DNA from: Sphingobium psychrophilum
GTDB taxonomy: Bacteria > Pseudomonadota > Alphaproteobacteria > Sphingomonadales > Sphingomonadaceae
DNA: 64,000 nucleotides
Assembly (NCBI RefSeq): GCF_012927105.1
Contig: NZ_JABBFV010000015.1
Span: 1-64,000, forward strand
Reading direction: 5' to 3'
The notes below the pieces were generated by a model. The model was not told the DNA's origin, did not search any database, and saw only the letters and a program-made list of their open reading frames with translations. Positions 26,489-35,306 of this stretch are shown here, piece by piece. The position numbers were made by a program, and so were the translations under genes. The first letter of the stretch is position 1. Each line of letters begins with the position of its first letter.

Positions 26489-28606
26489 ATGACCGTCGCT
26501 TTTGCCGTCGGTCTGTACAGCGACGCGATAGCCATCTTCATGCCAGTACAGACTAGCGCGGGCGCAGCGCAGCCCTTCTTCGCGATCGACTCTCAGAAGT
26601 TTCTCTTTTCCTTCAGCAGTTATATTGCTGCAGCGGCTACGCTTGCGATCGCCTTTTCCGCAAGCTTGCCGCGCCCATGGTGGGCACTTCTCACCGTCTA
26701 CGTCACCGCGCAACCTATGGCAGGGGCCTTCAGGCCCAAGATCTTCTATCGTCTCGGCGGTATAGTGACGGGTGCTGTGGTTACGGTCGCGCTAGTTCCG
26801 AACCTGCAGAATTCGCCCGAGCTTCTGATATTATGCCTGGCGGCCTGGACAGGCTTTTGCATCTATCTTGCCGTTCTCGACCGTACGCCGCGTGCCTTCC
26901 TGTTCCAGATGGCAGCGTTCAGCTCAGCCGTGATCAGTTTCCCTTATCTCGACGACCCGGGTAATATCTTCACCACAACCATATCCCGGGTCGAGGAAAT
27001 GACGGTGGCCATCGTGTGCGTTTCGATCGCGCACGCCCTGCTCCAGCCATGGAGCGCCACCCCGGTCATCCGCAGCAAGGCGGAAGCGTTTCTCGCGCAT
27101 GCGTCCCGCTGGACCGCCGAGGCGCTTGGAAGCCGCCATACGGCGCTGGAATATGAGCATCGTCGGACCCTTGCCGCCGACGTGACCGAACTTGGCATGA
27201 TCGCCATCCACCTTCCGTTTGATCAACGCGCGGCGCCAGCAACGCGACGGTTGGTTCTGAGCCTGCAAGAACGTCTGGCAACGGTGCTGCCACTGGCATC
27301 GGCTGCAGCAAACCGGCTCGACCTTCTGCGGGAGCTTTCGCCGCTCGACGCCCCGCTTGAGGCGCTGATTGACGACGTCATCCTCTGGCTTGGGGGCGTG
27401 ATCGACACGCCTGGCGCTGTTGAGCGTGCGCTTGTTGATCGGTGTCGATCCCTGGCAGCTCTTCATGAACAAACAGCCGACTGGGAGGGGCTTTTGGTCG
27501 TCAGCGTCTGCGAGCGCGTGGCTGAGTTTCTGGAAGCGCTGGATGACAGCCGCCGGCTCGTCCAGCAAATTGGGGGTGCGCCCGAAGGGCCACAGCCTGT
27601 CACGCCGGAAACGGTTAGCGAAAGCTACCCGCTTGCGCGGGACCATAGCGTCGCGGCGCTTGCTGGGCTCGCAACAGCCACGGCGATCGCGCTCTATTGC
27701 GCAGTGTGGATTCTTCTGGCCTGGCCCAATGGATCGGCCACGGCTGCCTTTGCCGCGTTAATCACCTGCTCGTTCGCGGTGCAGGACGACCCGGCGCCCG
27801 TGATTGGCCGTTACCTTGGCGCGACGCTGATGACATTCCCTCTGGCGGCGCTCTACCTGTTTGCGATCTTGCCGCGTGTCGATGGCTACGGAATGCTGAT
27901 CGTCACTCTTGCGCCAGCGCTGCTCTGGATGGGGTATATCCAAGCCGACCCGCCGCGGTCCGCACGGGCTTTACCGATGTTTTCCTGTTTCATCGTCGGC
28001 CTTGGTTTTCTGGCGCGCTTTCAGGCGGACTTTGCCGTGTTCATCAACACCGGGCTTGCCCAGGTGGGGGGTGTCGTGACCACGCTCGCCGTGACCAAGT
28101 TGTTTCGTTCGACCAATGTGCTGTGGACGGCGCGCCGGATCGTACGGGGAAATTGGGCTGATCTCGAGCAACTCGCTAACATTCGCAGACCGTTCGAAGC
28201 CGAACGCTGGACGGGCCTGGCAGTCGATCGGCTGGGACAGATCGCGGCGCGCATGGCGGTTGCGCCCGCCGGCGATGCGCTACACGAGACCGATGGTCTT
28301 GCCGACCTGCGTATCGGCCGGAACATCATCCCGATCCGGCGCGCGCTGGTCGCCGTGCCCCATGACGTCCGTCACGCCCTCGGCATGGTGCTGTCTGAGA
28401 CATCCTCCTTATTTCGCGCGCGCCGACAAGCCGGTGAAGCCGTGTCACCCCCGGTGTCTTTGCTTGAAGCGATCGATGCAGCAATCGACGATATGCTTGC
28501 GAGCGCGCAGCTTGCGCCACGCCATCAAGCGCTGCTGGCGCTCGTCGGTATGCGGTGCAACCTGTTCCCGGCAGCGCTGCCTTTCGAGAGTGCGCGCGCG
28601 CGATGA
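26489..28606 (+). CDS. FUSC-family inner-membrane efflux protein (AaeB-like)
   Basis: The 705-aa protein has two clusters of about six membrane helices (residues 40-190 and 385-540) around a long cytosolic helical region, the FUSC/AaeB layout. AaeB-type proteins export aromatic carboxylic acids. It begins an operon with DUF1656, HlyD-type and NodT-type genes, the composition of a tripartite pump. M18 (26540) could be the true start, since relatives begin close to the first helix. With the ben/cat genes downstream, aromatic acids are plausible substrates, but this is inference. Confidence 0.82.
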   Translation: MTVAFAVGLYSDAIAIFMPVQTSAGAAQPFFAIDSQKFLFSFSSYIAAAATLAIAFSASLPRPWWALLTVYVTAQPMAGAFRPKIFYRLGGIVTGAVVTVALVPNLQNSPELLILCLAAWTGFCIYLAVLDRTPRAFLFQMAAFSSAVISFPYLDDPGNIFTTTISRVEEMTVAIVCVSIAHALLQPWSATPVIRSKAEAFLAHASRWTAEALGSRHTALEYEHRRTLAADVTELGMIAIHLPFDQRAAPATRRLVLSLQERLATVLPLASAAANRLDLLRELSPLDAPLEALIDDVILWLGGVIDTPGAVERALVDRCRSLAALHEQTADWEGLLVVSVCERVAEFLEALDDSRRLVQQIGGAPEGPQPVTPETVSESYPLARDHSVAALAGLATATAIALYCAVWILLAWPNGSATAAFAALITCSFAVQDDPAPVIGRYLGATLMTFPLAALYLFAILPRVDGYGMLIVTLAPALLWMGYIQADPPRSARALPMFSCFIVGLGFLARFQADFAVFINTGLAQVGGVVTTLAVTKLFRSTNVLWTARRIVRGNWADLEQLANIRRPFEAERWTGLAVDRLGQIAARMAVAPAGDALHETDGLADLRIGRNIIPIRRALVAVPHDVRHALGMVLSETSSLFRARRQAGEAVSPPVSLLEAIDAAIDDMLASAQLAPRHQALLALVGMRCNLFPAALPFESARAR

Positions 28607-28827
28607 TCGAGGAACTGCATCTCTTTGGCATCTATATGCCAGCCGCGCTCGTCTGGGCGGTTGTAGCGGGAACCCTTGCTTATTGTCTTCGCAATCTGCT
28701 GCAGCGCCTCCCTTTCTCCCAATTGCTTTGGCACCCGGGCGTTCTCGAGCTGGCGCTGTTCGCGACGCTTTGGTGGGCTCTGACCTTCCTTGCCGACAAC
28801 TTCCTCTCCCGTGCTCTGGTATCCTGA
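28603..28827 (+). CDS. DUF1656 small membrane protein
   Basis: The 74-aa protein has two helices and begins M-I-E-E-L-H-L-F-G-I-Y-M-P. It is the AaeX-like partner that almost always lies between the FUSC and HlyD genes of AaeAB-type pumps. The ATG overlaps the FUSC stop (ATGA), so it is translationally coupled. Its exact role in the pump is unknown. Confidence 0.8.
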   Translation: MIEELHLFGIYMPAALVWAVVAGTLAYCLRNLLQRLPFSQLLWHPGVLELALFATLWWALTFLADNFLSRALVS

Positions 28828-28828
28828 T

Positions 28829-29728
28829 ATGATCCATCGTCGTTCCCTTCTGCGCACAGCGGTCACCGCGCTGGTGATCTGCATCGTGCTCGCGGCAATC
28901 TACGCCTTGTGGATGCGCTACCAGGTTGAACCGCTGACGCGTGACGGCAAGGTTCGGGCCGATCTCGTGCCGGTCGCCGCTGATGTCAGTGGGCTTGTCA
29001 CCGAAGTGCGCATCCGTGACGATGAGGTCGTGCGCAAGGGCCAGATCCTGCTGGTCATCGACCGCCCACGCTATCAGCTGGCACTCGATCAGGCTGACGC
29101 GAACCTGGCGACCCAGCGGGTGAGCCTGGCGCAGGCCGCGCGGGAGGATCGTCGCAATCGTTCGATGACCGAGTTGCTGGCGGCCGAGGTGATCGAGCAG
29201 GGGCGGGCGCGGGTCGATGCCCTTAGGACTGGACTGGATCAGGCCATTGCCGCGCGCAATCTGGCGCGGCTCAATCTGGATCGTACCTATGTACGTGCGC
29301 CCGTCGACGGGACGGTGTCGAACATGACGCTACAGCCTGGCGTCTACCTGAACGCCGGAAAGCCAGCGGTCGCGCTTGTCTATGGCCAGTCGCTGCGGGT
29401 GGAGGGGTATTTCGAGGAAACGAAATTGCCCGCTATCCATCTCGGCGATCCCGCGAGCGTTTACCTGATGGGCGTCGCTGACGAAATCACCGGTCATGTC
29501 GAAAGCATCGCCGCCGGGGTCGAAGATCGGGAACGCGCCGGGGGGGAAGCACAACTTGCCAACGTCAACCCGTCCTTCACCTGGGTCAGATTGGCGCAGC
29601 GCATTCCTGTGCGAATCAAAATCGACAAAGTGCCCAGTAATGTCCGGCTGATCCCGGGCCAAACGGCGACCGTGATCGTTCATGCCCGCGCTGTCGATGT
29701 GCCCGTTCGCCGGAGCCTGCCATGGTGA
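28829..29728 (+). CDS. HlyD/AaeA-type periplasmic adaptor
   Basis: Membrane-fusion protein of 299 aa. The start ATG 28829 directly follows the DUF1656 stop. It has one N-terminal membrane helix (about residues 9-29), the first lipoyl half (V-A-A-D-V-S-G-L-V-T-E-V), a helical hairpin (residues 85-145), the second lipoyl half (Y-V-R-A-P-V-D-G-T-V) and a beta-barrel. It would link the FUSC protein to the NodT channel. Confidence 0.88.
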   Translation: MIHRRSLLRTAVTALVICIVLAAIYALWMRYQVEPLTRDGKVRADLVPVAADVSGLVTEVRIRDDEVVRKGQILLVIDRPRYQLALDQADANLATQRVSLAQAAREDRRNRSMTELLAAEVIEQGRARVDALRTGLDQAIAARNLARLNLDRTYVRAPVDGTVSNMTLQPGVYLNAGKPAVALVYGQSLRVEGYFEETKLPAIHLGDPASVYLMGVADEITGHVESIAAGVEDRERAGGEAQLANVNPSFTWVRLAQRIPVRIKIDKVPSNVRLIPGQTATVIVHARAVDVPVRRSLPW

Positions 29729-31149
29729 ACCTTCGCCGGCTGCTGGCGCCGCTCGCGCTCTTCTGCCTGTCCGCCTGCGCAACCGTTGGCCCGAATTATC
29801 GGATGCCGGACGAGGCCCTCGTCAACGCGCCAAAAGGGCAGGGCGCGTTTATATCCGGCGGGCAGGGGACCACTAACGATCCGCTACCCGATCAATGGTG
29901 GAAGCTATTCGACGACCAGGTTTTGAACCGTTTGATCGAACAAGCGCTCATCGCCAACACCGACCTGCGGGTTGCCGAAGCCAATCTTCAGCGCAGTGAC
30001 GCGCTGCTCGCCGAGGCACGAACCGGTCGAGAGGTCGGAGGCACCGCAAATCTGGAGACGAGCTGGGCGCAGCCTTCAGCAGAAGCGGTCATGCAACATG
30101 TCCAACCGCCGGAACATCAGATCTACAATGGCGGGCTTTCGATCAGTTACGACCTTGACCTGTTTGGCGGGATCCGGCGCGGTGTCGAGGCAGCCACCGC
30201 CGAGGACGAAGCCGCGGTTGCCGCCCGCGATCTGGTCCGGATCAACGTCGCGGCCCAGACAGCGCAGGCCTATGCCGATGTCTGCAACGCCGGGCACGAG
30301 ATCGCGGACCTTCGCCAGCTAATTGCTGTACTGGACGAAGACCTGCGCCTCACCCGCCTTATGATTGCGCATGGCCGTGCGCCGAAGTTCGAGCAGGATC
30401 GCCAGCTAAGCCTGCTGGCAAACACCAGGGCGCGCTTGCCCCGCATGGAAGCAGGCCAGCGGAACGCTGTATTCCGCATTGCGACGTTGATGGGACGGGT
30501 GCCTGCAGAATTCGATCACGGCCTGCTAGGATGTCACGCGCCGTTGGTGCTGCGCTCGCTGATGCCGGTTGGGGACGGACAGGGGCTGCTCAAGCGACGA
30601 CCCGATGTTCGCGCGGCCGAACGCCGATTGGCTGCGGCGACGGCACGGATCGGTATAGCAACGGCCGCGCTCTATCCCGACATCAAACTCGGGGCTTCGC
30701 TTGGCTCCACCGGCGCTGCGACAGACCTGCTATCGTCGTTGACCAATCGGTTTGGCATTGGCCCATTGATCAGCTGGAACATCCACCGAAGCGCAATTCG
30801 GGCGCGAATTTCGCAGAGCGAGGCGCAGACACGCGCTAATCTCGCGGCCTTTGACGGCACGGTGCTGAGCGCCTTGCGGGAGGTGGAAAGCGCACTGAAC
30901 AACTATGCGGCCGATCTTGTGCGACTGGAAGATTTGAAAGCGGCACGCGATGGCGCGGTACAGGTTTCCGAGCGAACGGCCGCTTTGCGGCGGGGTGGCA
31001 AGCTGGGAGGTCTGGTTGCGCTGGATGCCCAGCGCAGTCGGATCATTGCCGAGCAAGCCGTTACAGCCGCGCAGACCGATATCAATCGCGATCAGATTGC
31101 GCTTTTTTTGGCCCTCGGGGGAGGATGGTCAACACCGTCAAAGCAATGA
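29722..31149 (+). CDS. NodT-family outer-membrane efflux lipoprotein
   Basis: TolC-like channel of 475 aa. The start overlaps the adaptor stop. It has a lipoprotein signal with lipobox L-S-A-C (Cys 19), then V-G-P-N-Y typical of the NodT/OprM group, and two internally repeated outer-membrane efflux domains rich in long helices (D-L-D-L-F-G-G-I-R-R, R-R-P-D-V-R-A-A-E). It completes the pump begun at 26489. Confidence 0.9.
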   Translation: MVNLRRLLAPLALFCLSACATVGPNYRMPDEALVNAPKGQGAFISGGQGTTNDPLPDQWWKLFDDQVLNRLIEQALIANTDLRVAEANLQRSDALLAEARTGREVGGTANLETSWAQPSAEAVMQHVQPPEHQIYNGGLSISYDLDLFGGIRRGVEAATAEDEAAVAARDLVRINVAAQTAQAYADVCNAGHEIADLRQLIAVLDEDLRLTRLMIAHGRAPKFEQDRQLSLLANTRARLPRMEAGQRNAVFRIATLMGRVPAEFDHGLLGCHAPLVLRSLMPVGDGQGLLKRRPDVRAAERRLAAATARIGIATAALYPDIKLGASLGSTGAATDLLSSLTNRFGIGPLISWNIHRSAIRARISQSEAQTRANLAAFDGTVLSALREVESALNNYAADLVRLEDLKAARDGAVQVSERTAALRRGGKLGGLVALDAQRSRIIAEQAVTAAQTDINRDQIALFLALGGGWSTPSKQ

Positions 31150-31305
31150 GAAAACTGCACACGGCGGTTGTTCGCGGCCATGAGATCGACAAAATGCATC
31201 AGCCCTGTCTTTGACGGGGTGCAGCAGCGCCTGATCCTGTCTTCGCGCGTCGCGTTATCCAACCAATGTACCCGAGCACGACGAGAGCAGCTACCGCCGC
31301 AACGA

Positions 31306-31665
31306 TTAGGAGGCGTTGACAAATTGACGTGTCCACAGGCGGATTGAGACGATGTGGATGAAGCCGAGGTAGCTGTCGGCGGTTTTATCGTAGCGGGTTG
31401 CCAGCCTTCGGGCATTCTTGAGTTTGTTGAAGCAGCGCTCGACCATGTTGCGCAGGGCATAGATTGCGGCATCGACGGGCAATTGGATGAGCCGGTTCCG
31501 CTTTGTCGGGATCATTGCGCTACCGCCGCGCTTTTCCATATCTTCGCGAATGAAGTCAGCATCATAGCCCTTGTCGGCGAGCAGCACCTTGGGCGCTGGC
31601 CCATCGGCATCCATGATCGGCAGATAGCCTTTGAAGTCGCTGACTTCTCCGCCAGTCAGCGCCAC
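31306..31665 (-). CDS. IS5-family (IS427 group) transposase, second reading frame
   Basis: C-terminal DDE part: L-L-A-D-K-G-Y-D-A-D carries the second Asp, and R-N-M-V-E-R-C-F-N-K-L-K-N carries the catalytic Glu region. The -1 frame overlaps the first reading frame; upstream of the GTG at 31665 it stays open (G-L-G-R-S-K-G-G-F-T-T-K-I-H). A full transposase needs a -1 frameshift at the G run complementary to 31753-31757. Confidence 0.85.
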   Translation of the reverse strand: MALTGGEVSDFKGYLPIMDADGPAPKVLLADKGYDADFIREDMEKRGGSAMIPTKRNRLIQLPVDAAIYALRNMVERCFNKLKNARRLATRYDKTADSYLGFIHIVSIRLWTRQFVNAS

Positions 31666-32157
31666 CGCTATGGGCAGGCCCAGCGCATTGATGCGGAGAT
31701 GGATCTTGGTCGTAAAGCCACCTTTTGAGCGGCCAAGACCCTGACGCGGAGTCCCCCTTTAGCGCCGGCTGAACAATGATGTGCCCGGATTATTGTGCTG
31801 TCGATCATTTGCAGGCTGGGGTTGCCGCCCCCGCTTTCGTTGAAGGCTTCGAGCAGAAGCTCCCATAAGCCCGACAGCGTCCAGCGCCGAAACTGGCGGT
31901 AAACCGACGACCACTTGCCGAAATGCTCATGCAGGTCGCGCCAGGCAACACCCGTCCGCGCAATCCAGAAAATCCCATCCAGAACAAGGCGGTGATCTCG
32001 TGGACGCCGACCGCTGCGCGCACCGCGCTCAATCACGAACGGTTCAAGACAGGTCCATTCCTCATCGCTCATCAAACCACGGATCAAGACGGCCTCCCCA
32101 AAAGCCACCTTGAATCAGAACCTACGCGATTTGGGAATCCTCTTTGTCAACACGTCC
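31309..32157 (-). mobile_element. IS5-family element (IS427 group), 849 bp, complete
   Basis: The ends read GGAGGCGTTGACAAA on the left and GGACGTGTTGACAAA (reverse complement of the right end), imperfect 15-bp terminal inverted repeats. The TA dinucleotides at 31307-31308 and 32158-32159 are the target duplication. Length, TA target and two overlapping transposase frames all fit the IS427 group. It lies inside a small membrane-protein gene. Confidence 0.85.
31668..32108 (-). CDS. IS5-family (IS427 group) transposase, first reading frame
   Basis: N-terminal DUF4096-type part (M-S-D-E-E-W, W-R-D-L-H-E-H-F-G-K-W-S-S-V-Y) and the first catalytic Asp in Q-M-I-D-S-T. Likely translation starts at the M-S-D-E-E-W methionine (about 32072) rather than at 32108. 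It ends out of frame after A-K-G-G, where a slippery run GCTAAAGGGGGA allows the -1 shift into the second frame. Confidence 0.85.
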   Translation of the reverse strand: MAFGEAVLIRGLMSDEEWTCLEPFVIERGARSGRRPRDHRLVLDGIFWIARTGVAWRDLHEHFGKWSSVYRQFRRWTLSGLWELLLEAFNESGGGNPSLQMIDSTIIRAHHCSAGAKGGLRVRVLAAQKVALRPRSISASMRWACP

Positions 32158-32218
32158 TAGGCCGGTGGTTGTCACAATATCGGTCCTTTGTTTTAAGCTC
32201 CCCCGCGAATTCGGTTCC

Positions 32219-32485
32219 CTAAAGCTTTGTGTGCCTGTCGTTCAGTCGTTCGAGCATTTTCGTGATGGCAGTTTCGCCTCTGACACCGAGCGCTACTACG
32301 GCAACTCGAAGGACTTTCCTGTGCTCCGCTGATCCGGGGACAAGCATCGACGACCGCCGCGTCTTTGCGTCCCGGGTCTCATTCCACACGCGAGCGGCAA
32401 CCAGTTCGATCTCCTGTCGCTCCGGCAAGCGCGTTTCGTTGATGCATGCCACGATCGCAGGATAGATGGCCAAGGTACGTGGCAT
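32219..32485 (-). CDS. Small hypothetical protein (88 aa)
   Basis: AAAGGATG lies 5 bases before the ATG at 32485. The soluble helical sequence contains E-R-Q-E-I-E-L-V-A-A-R-V-W-N-E-T and a late G-E-T-A-I-T-K-M-L-E-R. It starts 4 bp after the stop of the membrane-protein gene, so it is the second gene of that operon. Family not recognised. Confidence 0.5.
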   Translation of the reverse strand: MPRTLAIYPAIVACINETRLPERQEIELVAARVWNETRDAKTRRSSMLVPGSAEHRKVLRVAVVALGVRGETAITKMLERLNDRHTKL

Positions 32486-32489
32486 TACG

Positions 32490-32864
32490 TCATCCTTTCA
32501 GGTGATTTCGATCCAGGAATTTGGCTCCCCGCGTGGATGGTAATGCGCCACTCTCAGACGAAGGGTGTGCATCGGGACTCGCGTTTCGTCCTTTTGATTT
32601 GTGGCGTTCGCGCCAGTCGCCGCCTTCGGCCCAAACGAGCATGCCCGCGATTGCGCTAAACAGAACCACCATGCGCAGGAAGTCGCTCGATCTGAGGGCA
32701 CCACCAGAAACTGCCACGAGCAAAACCAGCATGGCTGGCGGCCCCCATTCGGGATGGCGGACGACCTTGAAGGCAGTCCAGCCCAGCCATGTAAGCACCA
32801 GTGCGGCTGCTAGACCGCCCAAGACTGCCGTGATTGCTTCGAAAGCGATATCAAGCATGTTCAT
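32490..32864 (-). CDS. Small membrane protein under a MarR-type operator
   Basis: The product is 124 aa from ATG 32864, or 145 aa from ATG 32927, which would start 16 bp from the operator. There are three hydrophobic helices (around A-L-V-L-T-W-L-G-W, P-A-M-L-V-L-L-V-A-V-S and M-V-V-L-F-S-A-I-A-G), then a polar tail. The operator at 32943-32961 shares its core with the ClC/marR operator, which suggests common regulation. Function unknown. Confidence 0.5.
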   Translation of the reverse strand: MNMLDIAFEAITAVLGGLAAALVLTWLGWTAFKVVRHPEWGPPAMLVLLVAVSGGALRSSDFLRMVVLFSAIAGMLVWAEGGDWRERHKSKGRNASPDAHPSSESGALPSTRGAKFLDRNHLKG

Positions 32865-32942
32865 CGAATGTGGACGGGTCAGTTCGCCACCGATTCCGGT
32901 GACTCGCTCGACCGCAATCCCCTCCATTTCTGCTTCTCATTA

Positions 32943-32961
32943 TATATCGCGTTACGATATA
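32943..32961. promoter_or_regulatory. TATATCG-N5-CGATATA operator, copy of the ClC/marR site
   Basis: A 7-bp perfect dyad with a 5-bp spacer, the same arms and spacing as the core of 24143-24163. It is located 16 bp upstream of the earlier possible start of the membrane-protein operon. Confidence 0.65.
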
Positions 32962-33127
32962 AATAGCAAGACTGAGAGGGTGAAGTTTCTATCGTTAAGG
33001 AAAGGCGGCACCACAACAAGCTGAGCGAACCGACCTGAACGCTGGCAGCATGTCGGGCTACCGTGGTGTTAACGCACGCGATGCCCACGAGGAATACAAA
33101 CCAGCTAGATTCTGCTAGCGCGTCCTT

Positions 33128-34138
33128 ATGACAACGACACAGCATGCAGCCCTCAAAAGAGGTGCTGCCGACCTTGCGATCGATTTTGGAACAGCGAACA
33201 CGCGGATCTATGTGCGCGGTTCTGGAATCGTGTTCGAAGAACCCTCGCTTTGCTGCTTCAGCGATGAGACCTGGGAACCGAAGTTGCTCGCTGTTGGTGA
33301 AGCCGTCACTCGCATGGTCGGTCGAACGTCGGGGCCGCTTCGCATAGCGCGTCCCTTGGCCCGTGGGGTGTTGAACGACATCGAAGCTGGCCGCGAAATG
33401 TTGCGCCATGCGATCCATGCAAGCATCGGTCGCCGTCGACTCCGATCACCGCGCGCGATCATCGGAGTGCCCGCCGATGCGACACATGCCGAGAGAACCG
33501 CCTTGGTAACAACCGCCAACGATGCCGGTGTCCGCGTTGTTGAACTGGTGCCCGAGCCGCTCGCAGCAGCGTTCGGGGCGGGACTACCCGTGGAAGAGCC
33601 GGAAGGTTCGATGCTCATAGAATGTGGCGCCGGGACGACGGAAGTCGGCGTGCTCTCACTTGGTGCACTTTGCGTTCAACGGTCGGTGCGTATCGGCGGG
33701 CATGCCCTAAACCAGGCTATCATCGATCATCTTCATTCCAGGCATAAGTTTCTGATCGGGCAAGAAACAGCCGAACGCGTAAAGCTGGAGATCTCTGAGC
33801 GACTCTTTGACGATCAATCCAATACGTCGGATCTGGAATTGAAAGGCCATAACGTTTTGTCGGGAGGCCCCGCTACTTTTTGTGTCAGCGCGCAAGAATT
33901 AATCGGCGTTATCGACCGCCATGCGGCTCTTATCGTAGACGTTGTTCGAGACGCTTTGAACGAGACACCGCCAGAGCTATCCCGCGATATTCATGATCGC
34001 GGGATCTACCTCAGCGGTGGCAGTGCCTCAGTGAAGATTCTTCAGCATGCTATAACGCAGGCGACAGGCCTGCGAACGCACGTCGCCGACGAACCCCTTC
34101 GCTGCGTCGCGAAGGGTCTTGGCGCTATGATGGTCTGA
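33128..34138 (+). CDS. MreB-like actin homologue (accessory)
   Basis: The 336-aa protein has the MreB/Hsp70-type ATPase signatures: phosphate-1 I-D-F-G-T-A-N-T-R, V-P-E-P-L-A-A-A-F-G, phosphate-2 I-E-C-G-A-G-T-T-E, and adenosine motif Y-L-S-G-G-S-A. MreB normally opens the mreBCD operon. Here there is no mreC or mreD, and the local genes are of the stress/membrane type, so this is probably a paralogue. Relative to canonical MreB the middle region (N-T-S-D-L-E-L-K-G-H-N) is divergent. Confidence 0.75.
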   Translation: MTTTQHAALKRGAADLAIDFGTANTRIYVRGSGIVFEEPSLCCFSDETWEPKLLAVGEAVTRMVGRTSGPLRIARPLARGVLNDIEAGREMLRHAIHASIGRRRLRSPRAIIGVPADATHAERTALVTTANDAGVRVVELVPEPLAAAFGAGLPVEEPEGSMLIECGAGTTEVGVLSLGALCVQRSVRIGGHALNQAIIDHLHSRHKFLIGQETAERVKLEISERLFDDQSNTSDLELKGHNVLSGGPATFCVSAQELIGVIDRHAALIVDVVRDALNETPPELSRDIHDRGIYLSGGSASVKILQHAITQATGLRTHVADEPLRCVAKGLGAMMV

Positions 34139-34210
34139 AGTCGGGCAGGGCTCGATCGCGCATCACTGAGTTTTAGCACTATCAGGCTGCTCGATATTCG
34201 CGATCGGCCG

Positions 34211-34618
34211 TCACGGCAGTTCGCCGTCCCGGGTCACCTTGACGATCCGAAGCCGTCGCTCGTGATGTTCGCGATCCGGCCAGAGAATCGATTGACCTTC
34301 TGCCAATCCGATCAGGCCTGCACCCACGAGCGTCAGTATCGATATTCGTCCGGCTTCGATGTCTGCGTCAGGCGGAAATACCAGCTTGAGGGTTCGGCGC
34401 GTGTCGCTCCCTTCATCGACGAATTCGACCGTCGAAAGCATCGTCACAATCCCGGTTGGCAGCTTTCCTGGACGATGAATTTTGGCGCGTTCAATCTCGG
34501 ACAGGAGCAAAGCACTGACCTCCGGCTGGCGGTCTTCAATGCTCATAGCCAGGTCGGAGAGGCGGTCAGCTTCGCTGTCCAAAAGATGTATTGGGGGGCG
34601 CGCCGCGGGGCGGGTCAT
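34211..34618 (-). CDS. Rnk/GreA C-terminal-domain regulator (nucleoside diphosphate kinase regulator-like)
   Basis: The 135-aa protein has an N-terminal helical region (L-D-S-E-A-D-R-L-S-D-L-A) followed by the GreA/GreB C-terminal FKBP-like domain (V-E-F-V-D-E-G-S-D-T-R-R-T-L-K-L-V-F-P, then S-I-L-T-L-V-G-A-G-L-I-G-L). Rnk-type proteins bind RNA polymerase near the secondary channel. It is a single gene facing the MreB-like gene. Confidence 0.8.
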   Translation of the reverse strand: MTRPAARPPIHLLDSEADRLSDLAMSIEDRQPEVSALLLSEIERAKIHRPGKLPTGIVTMLSTVEFVDEGSDTRRTLKLVFPPDADIEAGRISILTLVGAGLIGLAEGQSILWPDREHHERRLRIVKVTRDGELP

Positions 34619-35306
34619 GATATGATACTTTCATGTGACGGGCGCGCAAATGCTTGCGCCGCACTCGTATGTATGTGTGTGAAAGGTAGCGACCCCGAAC
34701 TCGAGCGGGAAGCCGCAAGGGAGTCCGGGGCTATTTGCCGGTCAGGAGTTGACCCGCGTGCGTGCGGACACGCTGCAAAAGATTGACGGTGCTCATCGTT
34801 TCAATGTGGAGGTTGATCCAAGGATTGTCAAACGCGGCACCACTTTCTCGCGTTCGAGCGATATTAGTTACCGATGAGCTCAAAATTATCCAAGTCACGC
34901 GCCATCAACGGCGGGGATGACATCTCCATCTAGCGCGGCGATTGCGGTTTGATAATAATAGGTATGTTAAATTGTTTAGGAGTGTGCCCTGTATGGTGAC
35001 GACATCACATTTCGGAACAATGTAGATGTTCGAATTCCCGGCACCTTTCGCCCAAGGGGATTTGAGTGAATGGAAATCTACCGGCGAGGCGTCACGACAA
35101 TGTCTATGGGTCAATCGCTTGATAATTTGGACCGCCAAGTTTCTTTTGGCGAAAAGGGCGGATCGAAACTTATCAATCGCGTAGCCGTCACAAGCAAACA
35201 CAGCATGCATCGATGGGGGACCGTGCGCGGGCCGCGGAACGGTCTGTGGAGTAAGTGTTCACAGTGATGTAAAACTTTGAATAATATTGAAAATATGGAA
35301 CTTCGA
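34619..35306. other. Gene-poor stretch, no supported gene
   Basis: The 690 bp contain only short open frames without coding character. A GC-rich dyad (CCCCG near 34692 with CGGGG near 34728) and an AT-rich part around 34960-34980 are visible. It may be part of the element bounded by the decayed recombinase; no attachment site could be identified. Confidence 0.4.

Larger units (their letters stand above)
31199..32175 (-). pseudogene. 41-aa single-helix membrane protein interrupted by the IS5-family element
   Basis: Excluding the IS and one TA copy, the minus strand reads from GTG 32175 (AAAGGA 8 bases upstream) M-T-T-T-G-L, then across the insertion point I-V-A-A-V-A-A-L-V-V-L-G-Y-I-G-W-I-T-R-R and a basic tail to TGA at 31199. 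The single hydrophobic helix followed by positive residues is typical of small membrane proteins. The IS enters at codon 6. Reconstructed by eye; its former expression is inferred. Confidence 0.5.

Noticed and set aside
34690..34735. Possible structured RNA around the CCCCG/CGGGG dyad
   Set aside because: Short stem with a long loop, no T tract, no flanking gene it could regulate, and no match to a known RNA.
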